Position numbers and translations under genes: made by a program. A stretch of DNA of 10,402 nucleotides from JBOGIG01 sp050742455 (GTDB lineage: Bacteria > Actinomycetota > Acidimicrobiia > Acidimicrobiales > JBOGIG01), in assembly GCA_050742455.1 (NCBI GenBank), contig JBOGIG010000157.1, positions 1 to 10,402 of the forward strand, given 5' to 3'. Below, in pieces: positions 4,775 to 10,402 of the stretch. The notes under the pieces were generated by a model. The model saw nothing but the letters and a program-made list of their open reading frames with translations. It was not told the origin of the DNA and did no database searches. Numbering within the stretch: position 1 is the stretch's first letter; every line of letters starts with the position of its first letter.

Positions 4775-6636
4775 ACGCTCGCATCTGTGGCGGCGCGAGC
4801 GCCGACGTGGGTAGCCGCTTGGACCGGGGCCTGGCCGGCGCCGACGCCGACCGGTGGCCGAGCGACCGGTGGCCGGGTGACCTCGACTTGCGCTTGGGCG
4901 GACTCGACCGGGGCCGGGGGAGAGTCGCCCCTCAGCTCGGCGCCTTCCTCGTAGTGGTACTTGCCGCCCCGCAGCCATGAGGCGATGGCGGCCACAACAC
5001 AGGCGATGGCAGCGAAGTCGAAAGCCTCCGTGAGCCCGTTCTCGAAGGGGGCCGATATCAACTTGGGAAAGAAGCTACGCCCGGTGAGGTAGGCGGCGTG
5101 GGCGTGGGACAATTGCCCGAGAACGTGGGGGCCGAGGATCGACTGGATCGGGTTGTAACCCAACAGGGCGGCGAACAGCGTCCCGACGGGCGGGAGCATC
5201 GATATGCGGGTGGCGTCGGCTTTGGGGACACCCTGTCCGACCAGACCGGCATAGAGGGTATGGGGCAGGGTGGACGACAGGCCAATGATGATGAGGCTGA
5301 AGAAGATCCCTATCGACAACACCGTGGCCGAGTTCTGGAAGGTGGCAGACATACCCGCCCCCGCCCCTCGCTCGTGGGGGGGGAGGCTGTTCATGATCCC
5401 GGCCCGGTTGGGGGCGGCGAACATGCCCATGGCCAGCCCGTTGAGCAGGATTAGCAGGGCAAAGGGAACGTATCCGAAATTCACCGGGAGCCGCTCGAGC
5501 AGGATGAAGCTGAGCGCGGCCAGGATCATGCCCCCGGTGGTGAAGGGCCGGGCCCCGTAGCGGTCCGACAAGATGCCTGACACCGGTCCGGCGATGAGAA
5601 ATCCGGCCACCAGGGGCAGCATGTAGATCCCGGCCCAAAGTGGTGTCTGCACGAAGCTGTAGCCATGCTGGGGCAGCCAGATGCCCTGGAGCCAGATGAT
5701 GAGGATGAACATCAACCCTCCCCGGCCCAGGGCGGCCAGCAGGCTGGCGAAGTTGCCGGCGGCGAAGGCCCTGATGCGAAACAGCGGGAGGCGGAACATC
5801 GGGTTGTCCACCTTGGTCTCGATGACACCAAAGGTGATCAGGGTGGCGATGCCGCCGAAGATGGCGGCCAGGACACCGGGATTGGTCCAACCCATGGTGT
5901 GGCCCCCGTAGGGTTCGATGCCGTACACGATGCCGACCAGCAATGCGACGAGCCCGATGGCGAAGGTGATGTTGCCCCACCAGTCGATGCGCGACGGCGT
6001 GCGCACCCCCGTGTCCACCAGCTTGAGGTAGGCCCACACCGTGCCGAACAGGCCGACCGGGACCGAGACCAGAAACACCAGGCGCCAGCTCACCGGGGCC
6101 AGGACGCCGCCGAGAACCAGGCCGATGAAGGAGCCGCCGATGGCGGCCACGCTGTTGATGCCGAGCGCAAGTCCCCTTTGGTCCTTGGGGAAGGCATCGG
6201 TGATGATGGCGCTGGAGTTGGCAAACAGGAACGCTCCGCCGACGCCTTGGAGGATCCTCATGCCGATCAGCCACAGGGCGGCCTTGGTCCCGGTGAACCA
6301 GGTGATCGACAACATGATTGAAAAGAAGGTGAATACGGCGAAGCCCAGGTTGTACATGCGAACCCGGCCGAACATGTCGCCCACCCGGCCCAGGCTGACC
6401 ACCAGCACGGCCGTGACGACCAAGAAGCCCATGATGAGCCACAGCAGGAGGCTGGCGCTGCCCGGCAGCAAGGGGTTGACCTTTATCCCCTGAAAGATGT
6501 TTGGCAGCGCAATGAGCAGGATGGACGAATTGATGGCCACCATCAAGATGCCGAGCGTGGTGTTGGACAGGGCTATCCATTTGTAGCGGTCGGACTGACC
6601 GACGGATGCCGTTTCTGCTGGGGCCATTTTCAGCAC
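4753..6636 (-). CDS. DHA2-type (EmrB/QacA) MFS drug/proton antiporter
   Basis: This protein of about 627 residues is an inner-membrane MFS exporter with 14 predicted helices, probably driven by proton exchange. TM1 holds INSSILLIALPNI (35-47), the DHA2 motif D1 with Asn where Asp is usual. Motif A is GRVGDMFGR at 83-91. Motif C-like GINSVAAIGGSFIGLVLGG spans 159-177 and ends P181. A further motif A-like GILSDRYGARP lies in the second half. The core ends with a helix and GGKYHYEE. A hydrophilic Pro/Ala/Val-rich tail (about 565-627) follows, including RPPVA RPPVG encoded by a 15-nt direct repeat (4849-4875). The final six residues and the stop come from tail remnant copy 3, so the natural C-terminus may have been altered. 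The start could be GTG 6636 or ATG 6627, and neither has a Shine-Dalgarno. The substrate is unknown. Confidence 0.87.
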   Translation of the reverse strand: MLKMAPAETASVGQSDRYKWIALSNTTLGILMVAINSSILLIALPNIFQGIKVNPLLPGSASLLLWLIMGFLVVTAVLVVSLGRVGDMFGRVRMYNLGFAVFTFFSIMLSITWFTGTKAALWLIGMRILQGVGGAFLFANSSAIITDAFPKDQRGLALGINSVAAIGGSFIGLVLGGVLAPVSWRLVFLVSVPVGLFGTVWAYLKLVDTGVRTPSRIDWWGNITFAIGLVALLVGIVYGIEPYGGHTMGWTNPGVLAAIFGGIATLITFGVIETKVDNPMFRLPLFRIRAFAAGNFASLLAALGRGGLMFILIIWLQGIWLPQHGYSFVQTPLWAGIYMLPLVAGFLIAGPVSGILSDRYGARPFTTGGMILAALSFILLERLPVNFGYVPFALLILLNGLAMGMFAAPNRAGIMNSLPPHERGAGAGMSATFQNSATVLSIGIFFSLIIIGLSSTLPHTLYAGLVGQGVPKADATRISMLPPVGTLFAALLGYNPIQSILGPHVLGQLSHAHAAYLTGRSFFPKLISAPFENGLTEAFDFAAIACVVAAIASWLRGGKYHYEEGAELRGDSPPAPVESAQAQVEVTRPPVARPPVGVGAGQAPVQAATHVGARAATDASVDWTVPP

Positions 6637-6709
6637 CGGCTCAGTGGCCGTTCAGTTATCGCCATGCGGTGGATGCCTCGGTTTCATGCGGTTAGGACAG
6701 TCTCAATAA

Positions 6710-6725
6710 CTAACGTTCACGTTAG
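6710..6725. promoter_or_regulatory. Inverted repeat operator in the MFS-ClC divergent region
   Basis: CTAACGT-TC-ACGTTAG is a perfect inverted repeat with 7-bp arms and a 2-bp centre. It is typical in size for a TetR-like or similar dimeric regulator. An extra GTTAG half-site lies at 6691-6695. It sits between the divergent DHA2-type transporter and ClC genes and could control either. No regulator gene is visible next to it. Confidence 0.6.
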
Positions 6726-6745
6726 CTGATAACTCCGCCCGGGGT

Positions 6746-6764
6746 GCCGGGTGATCATCCCGGC
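6746..6764. other. GC-rich hairpin over the farthest ClC start
   Basis: GCCGGG (6746-6751) and CCCGGC (6759-6764) form 6-bp arms around a 7-nt loop containing TGATCA. The hairpin covers GTG 6751, making that codon a poor start in RNA. It could also be a DNA palindrome bound by a regulator. Confidence 0.35.
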
Positions 6765-9078
6765 TTGGCCAAAACGGCTCCGGTGCAGGTATATTGGTCG
6801 AAATGCGAGCAGGCCGTTGACGACCACCACCGGGCCTGGGGGGGCCGAGGACGACCAGCCCGATAGGTCCGGAGGCCCTGCGCCAGACGGAGGCCCTGCG
6901 CCCGACGGAGGCCCTGCGCCAGACGGAGGCCCTGCGCCCGACGGAGGCCCTGCGCCAGACGGAGGCCCTGCGCCCGACCAGGCCTCGGACCACGTGGGAA
7001 CCGAGCTCCCCGGGGACAAGGCCAGCTTCATAGGCCCCGACCAGCGGCCCGCGGCGAGCGTGGAGCGCGAGCTGGGCGACTTCACCACCACGGTCGACAT
7101 CTTGCGCATGGTCCCTCTCGCCATCGTGGTCGGTGTCTTGTCGGCCGGGATCTCCCTCGCCCTGCTCGACATGATCGGCTTCATCACCAGCCTGGTGTAC
7201 TACCAGCGCATCGCCACCCACCTGGTCTCGCCCGGTGCCAACACGCTCGGGGCCATAGCCCTGGTCATCCCCATAGGCGGCGGTCTGATCGTCGGCCTCA
7301 TGGCCCGCTACGGCTCGGAGCAGATCCGGGGCCACGGGATACCCGAGGCCATGGAGAACATCTTGATCATGGGGTCCAAGGTGCTGCCCCGCCTGGCCAT
7401 CCTCAAGCCGATATCGAGCGCCATATCCATCGGGACCGGGGGACCGTTCGGGGCGGAAGGACCGATCATCCTCACCGGCGGGGCGGTGGGATCGATCGTC
7501 GGCCAGCTTTTCCGCTTCACTGCGGTGGAGCGCCGGGCCCTGCTGGTGGCCGGAGCGGCGGGCGGGATGAGCGCAGTGTTCGGCACACCGGTGGCCGCCA
7601 CCCTGTTCGGGGTGGAGCTGCTCGTCTTCGAATTCAAGCCCCGGTCCATGGTCCTGATCGGTCTGGCCTCGGCCACGGCCGACGGGCTGCGCATCGTCAT
7701 GGCCAACCATCACCTGGTCTCGCCCCAGCCCCTGTTCCCCATTCCCCATCACGCAGCACTGGCCGGCACGGTGCTGCTGGGGGCGGCGGTCATCGGCATC
7801 CTCTCCGGCTTCGCCGCCTGGCTGTTGACCCAGGCCGTTTACCTGGCCGAGGACACCTTCCTCAAGCTGCGGCCCTACCTGCACTGGATGTGGTGGCCCA
7901 CCATCGGCGGGCTCATCATCGGCCTCGGCGGCCTGGTCGATCCCAAGGCCCTCGGCGTCGGCTATGGCACCATCCACGCCGAGTTGCTCGGCCAGTTGGG
8001 CATAGGGGCCCTGGCCTTGTTGTTTGTGGTCAAGCTGGTGATCTGGTCCGGTGCCCTCGGAGGCGGGACCAGCGGGGGCATCCTGGCGCCAATACTGATG
8101 ATGGGGGCGGCGCTCGGCGGGGTGATGGGCCACGTCCTGCCGGGGGGGTCCATCTCCATCTGGGCACTCATTGGCATGGCCGGAGCCCTGGGCGGGGTGA
8201 CCCGGTCGCCCTTCACCGCCATCATCTTCGCCTATGAGCTGACCCAGGACGAGGGGAGCCTGCTCGCCTTGCTGGTGGCGGCCACGCTGGCCCACCTCGT
8301 CAGCGTGCTCATCCTCAAGCGCTCCATCCTCACCGAGAAGGTGGCTCGGCGGGGCTTCCACGTCATGCGGGAGTACTCGGTCGACCCCCTCGAAGCGGTC
8401 TTCGTCCGGGAGGTCATGACCACCGACGTTCACACCGTGGAGGCCAACAAGTCGCTCTCCGAAATACGCGAAAGCCTGGCCGAAGGTTCCCTACTGCGTC
8501 GCCAGCGTCTCTACCCCGTCCTCGACGGCGAGCACCTGGTCGGAGTCCTGCCCTGGTCAAAGGTCCTGGAATCTGCCGCCTCTCCGCCACCGGGCTCTCT
8601 ACCGCCGGGCTCTCCGTCACCAGCCTCTCCGCCACCGGGTTCTCCGCCTGCCGGCGCCCCCGGGTCCCCCGAGGTTCCAGCGGTTCAGGCGGTCGTCGCC
8701 TGGCAGGTCATGCTGCCGGCGGTGGCTCTGGCTTTCCCCGACGAGACCCTCCAGATGGTGGCCAACCGAATGGTGCTGCTCGGGGTGGGGGTGATGCCCG
8801 TGGTGGAAAGGGCCCACCCCGACGTCCTGGCCGGCCTCATCACCCAGTTCGACCTCCTGGTCGGCCGTCAAAAGCTGCTCGAAGAAGAACGCCAGGCCGA
8901 GCGGGTCCTGCGAGTCCCACGCGTCCCCCGCGTCTTCGAAATGAGATCCGATCCCTCCCCGGCTGAGCTCGGCCCGCTGCGCCTGAGGTGGTTCGGCCTG
9001 TCCCGCGCCCCCAAGTCCCCCCGTCGCTCTCGTAAGGAAGCCAAGTCGACATCAGGGGGCGATACGGGTCCCGGCTGA
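6751..9078 (+). CDS. ClC-family chloride channel/transporter with two CBS domains
   Basis: This is a ClC membrane protein of up to 775 residues that moves chloride or a similar anion. Signature motifs are GHGIPEAM (194-201), GGPFGAEGP (230-238, gating Glu E236) and GGTSGGILAP (438-447). His replaces the usual central Ser in the first motif. In LFGVELLVFEF the position of the internal proton glutamate of E. coli ClC appears to be Leu, so a channel or modified exchanger is possible. Two CBS domains follow: about 551-607 and 650-710, split by a Pro/Ser-rich linker (611-645). The N-terminus carries six GGPAPD repeats (41-76), and the basic C-terminus is about 60 residues long. The start is uncertain. 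GTG 6751 is the outer limit, but TATATT at 6790-6795 makes TTG 6817 more likely, which would remove 22 residues of poor coding character. Confidence 0.9.
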   Translation: MIIPAWPKRLRCRYIGRNASRPLTTTTGPGGAEDDQPDRSGGPAPDGGPAPDGGPAPDGGPAPDGGPAPDGGPAPDQASDHVGTELPGDKASFIGPDQRPAASVERELGDFTTTVDILRMVPLAIVVGVLSAGISLALLDMIGFITSLVYYQRIATHLVSPGANTLGAIALVIPIGGGLIVGLMARYGSEQIRGHGIPEAMENILIMGSKVLPRLAILKPISSAISIGTGGPFGAEGPIILTGGAVGSIVGQLFRFTAVERRALLVAGAAGGMSAVFGTPVAATLFGVELLVFEFKPRSMVLIGLASATADGLRIVMANHHLVSPQPLFPIPHHAALAGTVLLGAAVIGILSGFAAWLLTQAVYLAEDTFLKLRPYLHWMWWPTIGGLIIGLGGLVDPKALGVGYGTIHAELLGQLGIGALALLFVVKLVIWSGALGGGTSGGILAPILMMGAALGGVMGHVLPGGSISIWALIGMAGALGGVTRSPFTAIIFAYELTQDEGSLLALLVAATLAHLVSVLILKRSILTEKVARRGFHVMREYSVDPLEAVFVREVMTTDVHTVEANKSLSEIRESLAEGSLLRRQRLYPVLDGEHLVGVLPWSKVLESAASPPPGSLPPGSPSPASPPPGSPPAGAPGSPEVPAVQAVVAWQVMLPAVALAFPDETLQMVANRMVLLGVGVMPVVERAHPDVLAGLITQFDLLVGRQKLLEEERQAERVLRVPRVPRVFEMRSDPSPAELGPLRLRWFGLSRAPKSPRRSRKEAKSTSGGDTGPG
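6790..6795 (+). promoter_or_regulatory. Candidate -10 of the ClC gene
   Basis: TATATT matches the -10 consensus at five of six positions. A possible -35, TTGGCC (6765-6770), is 19 bp upstream. Initiation near 6802 would put GTG 6751 outside the transcript and favour TTG 6817. An ATG at 6803, 7 nt after the hexamer, opens a five-codon ORF ending in TTGA (6817-6820), which overlaps that TTG. Confidence 0.45.
6871..6978 (+). repeat. Six 18-bp tandem repeats (three 36-bp units) in the ClC N-terminus
   Basis: Six perfect-length 18-bp units encode GGPAPD each. They differ only at one base, the third position of the second Pro codon, which alternates A, C, A, C, A, C. The array is therefore three identical 36-bp units. 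It keeps the reading frame and encodes a flexible acidic Pro-rich segment in front of the membrane domain. Confidence 0.95.
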
Positions 9079-9149
9079 CCCGGCCCCGACTCTCCGGCCC
9101 ACGGGCCATGATTGACCCGGCCCCGACTCTCCGGCCCACGGGCCATGAT
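9076..9149 (+). repeat. Perfect 37-bp tandem duplication
   Basis: Two identical, adjacent 37-bp copies lie at 9076-9112 and 9113-9149. The first begins with the TGA stop of the ClC gene. Each contains a GGCCC-AC-GGGCC hairpin and ends in CATGAT. The second CATGAT ends 6 nt before GTG 9156. The exact identity suggests a recent duplication. Confidence 0.95.
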
Positions 9150-9155
9150 GGAGTC

Positions 9156-10402
9156 GTGTCGAACCCAGCCCCGGGCGTGTCCCGCCCGGTCCTGACCGCC
9201 TGTGGTTTGGCCCTCGGACCCGTTGCTGCGCTCGGACTCGGGCGCTTCGCCTACTCCCTGCTCCTGCCGTCCATGCGGGCCGATCTGGGATGGACATTTG
9301 CCCAGGCCGGCGCCATGAACACGGCCAACGCCGTCGGTTACCTGTTGGGTGCCGTCGTGGCCGGACCGCTGGCCGCCCGGCTCGGCAGCCGACGCCCCTA
9401 CATCGTCGGACTGGCCGTTACCTCTCTCGCCATACTGGCCTCTGGCGCCAGCGGCAACTTCGCAATACTCCTCGTTCTTCGCCTCATCACCGGGGCATCG
9501 GGGGCTCTCGTCTTCATCGCCGGGGCCGGCCTGGTGGCCCGCCTGGTGGCCGAGGTCGATTGGGGGCCTCGCCGCCAGTGGAGATCGGGGAGCCGTAATA
9601 GCCCCGAGAGCCTGGAGACGTCGGGGAGATCGGGGAAATCGGTCGTGCTGCTTGGGGTGTATTTCGGAGGGGGAGGACCGGGAATCGTACTGTCGGCACT
9701 GATCGTTCCTCCGGTGGTGGGCCTCGGAGCCGGGGTGTCGTGGCGCTGGGGTTGGGTGGTGCTCGGTCTGGTCTCTCTGGCGGCCCTGTTCGGTGCGGTG
9801 CCGGCGGCCCGCCACGCTCCCGATCCCCAGGTGGCCGTGCGCCCCAGGGTCCTCGGTTGGCCCGTGCGACGCCTGGCTCCGACGCTGGTGGCCTACGGGC
9901 TGTTCGGGGCCGGGTACATCGCCTATGTCACCTTCATCGTGGCCTTCATCAAGACCCAGGGATTCGGCCCGGGCTCGATCAGCGCATTCTGGGCGTTGCT
10001 GGGATTGGCCGCCATGGTCGCGGTGTTCGCCTGGGGCCCGGTGCTCGGCCGCCTGAGTGGGGGTAGGGGTCCGGCTGTGGTGCTGGGGGTGGTCATCGTT
10101 GGGGCGCTCCTGCCCCTGGCGGTCGGGGGACGGGTGGGGGACTACGCCTCAGCGGTCATCTTTGGGGGGTCGTTCCTCACCGTGGTCACAGCCGTGGTCA
10201 ACCTGGCCCGGCGCTCCCTGTCACCGAACCAGGTGGCCCCGGCCATCGCGGTGTTGACCGTGGCCTTTGGCATCGGCCAGAGCCTGGGCCCGGTCCTGGC
10301 CGGGGTGTTATCCGACGGGCCGAGCGGGGTGCGGGCGGGACTGGAGCTGTCGGTGGCGCTGCTGGCCGGCGCGCTGATCGTGGCCCTGGGCCAGCGGGCC
10401 AC
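9156..10402 (+). CDS. YbfB/YjiJ-family MFS transporter (partial, 3' end outside window)
   Basis: At least 415 codons are open to the right edge. The N-terminus has LALGPVAALGLGRFAYSLLL (18-37), then MRADLGWTFAQAGAMNTANA, the hallmark of YbfB/YjiJ-type MFS proteins. These are 12-helix inner-membrane carriers of poorly known substrate. GVYFGGGGPGIVLSALIVPP marks TM5, and later helices include VAYGLFGAGYIAYVTFIVAF. The visible length suggests that little of the C-terminus is missing. The loop between TM4 and TM5 holds an unusual hydrophilic stretch (about residues 138-165) rich in Arg, Ser and Gly, encoded by repetitive GATCGGGGA-like DNA (9583-9640). GTG 9156 is chosen because it is the most upstream start in frame after the 37-bp duplication; CATGAT ends 6 nt before it, and GGAG lies too close to serve well as a Shine-Dalgarno. 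Confidence 0.85.
   Translation, partial: MSNPAPGVSRPVLTACGLALGPVAALGLGRFAYSLLLPSMRADLGWTFAQAGAMNTANAVGYLLGAVVAGPLAARLGSRRPYIVGLAVTSLAILASGASGNFAILLVLRLITGASGALVFIAGAGLVARLVAEVDWGPRRQWRSGSRNSPESLETSGRSGKSVVLLGVYFGGGGPGIVLSALIVPPVVGLGAGVSWRWGWVVLGLVSLAALFGAVPAARHAPDPQVAVRPRVLGWPVRRLAPTLVAYGLFGAGYIAYVTFIVAFIKTQGFGPGSISAFWALLGLAAMVAVFAWGPVLGRLSGGRGPAVVLGVVIVGALLPLAVGGRVGDYASAVIFGGSFLTVVTAVVNLARRSLSPNQVAPAIAVLTVAFGIGQSLGPVLAGVLSDGPSGVRAGLELSVALLAGALIVALGQRA

Noticed and set aside
4703..4954. Small plus-strand ORF (83 codons) at the transporter 3' end
   Set aside because: Only its first part resembles the lipoprotein tail, and the rest is antisense to the transporter. It is treated as a remnant, not a gene.
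5075..6580. 501-codon minus-strand frame overlapping the DHA2-type transporter
   Set aside because: This is another frame of the same gene, with His/Arg/Pro-rich composition and no transmembrane pattern.
6871..6978. CRISPR-like repeat array
   Set aside because: Units are directly adjacent with no spacers, have an 18-bp period and keep a reading frame, so it is a coding tandem repeat.
6703..8433. 576-codon open frame on the minus strand opposite the ClC gene
   Set aside because: It is an antisense shadow of a high-GC gene: composition is Gly/Asp/His/Gln-rich without domains, and the plus strand encodes a clear ClC protein.
8868..9815. 315-codon minus-strand frame across the ClC 3' end and the next transporter
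   Set aside because: It is low-complexity Gly/Arg/Asp sequence antisense to two recognisable proteins and spans the 37-bp duplication.

Overview
This is a GC-rich window that most likely comes from an actinobacterium. The evidence is a strong G/C third-position bias, frequent GTG starts, almost no Shine-Dalgarno sequences, several starts that look leaderless, a DUF4232-type lipoprotein, and toxin-antitoxin (TA) families common in that phylum. I cannot name the genus. An Acidimicrobiia-like or other deep-branching actinobacterium would fit, but this is a guess.

Layout. (1) A PaaX-family repressor gene runs leftward off the left edge. It is divergent from a membrane fatty acid desaturase gene, with only 29 bp between the start codons and overlapping promoters. 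(2) From about 1.68 to 4.68 kb lies a small accessory island of three TA modules of different families: FitA/VapB-VapC (PIN nuclease), Phd/YefM-RelE, and an RHH-like antitoxin with a MazF/PemK toxin. A secreted DUF4232 lipoprotein gene sits between the first and second modules. Two partial copies of the 3' end of that lipoprotein gene lie at 3959-4033 and about 4732-4774, so the order is lipoprotein tail, TA, tail, TA, tail. (3) A leftward 14-TM DHA2-type exporter gene follows; its stop codon lies inside the last tail remnant. (4) Divergent from it, across a region with a perfect CTAACGT-TC-ACGTTAG inverted repeat, is a ClC chloride channel/transporter gene. The protein has an N-terminal GGPAPD repeat, two CBS domains and a Pro/Ser linker. 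(5) After a perfect 37-bp tandem duplication comes a YbfB/YjiJ-type MFS transporter gene that runs off the right edge.

How it works together. Four rightward starts (701, 1713, 2399, 3324) each have a TANNNT hexamer ending exactly 6 nt upstream, the spacing expected if transcription begins at the start codon. A fifth (4083) has it 7 nt upstream. Two TA promoters overlap regularly phased half-sites: ATGC/GCAT every 10 bp at vapB and GTAC every 9 bp at the Phd module. These look like autoregulatory operators. In the second and third modules the toxin start overlaps the antitoxin stop in a GTGA. The transporter genes and the desaturase look like housekeeping or stress-envelope functions. The TA island with its repeated tail fragments is the most unusual part of the window.
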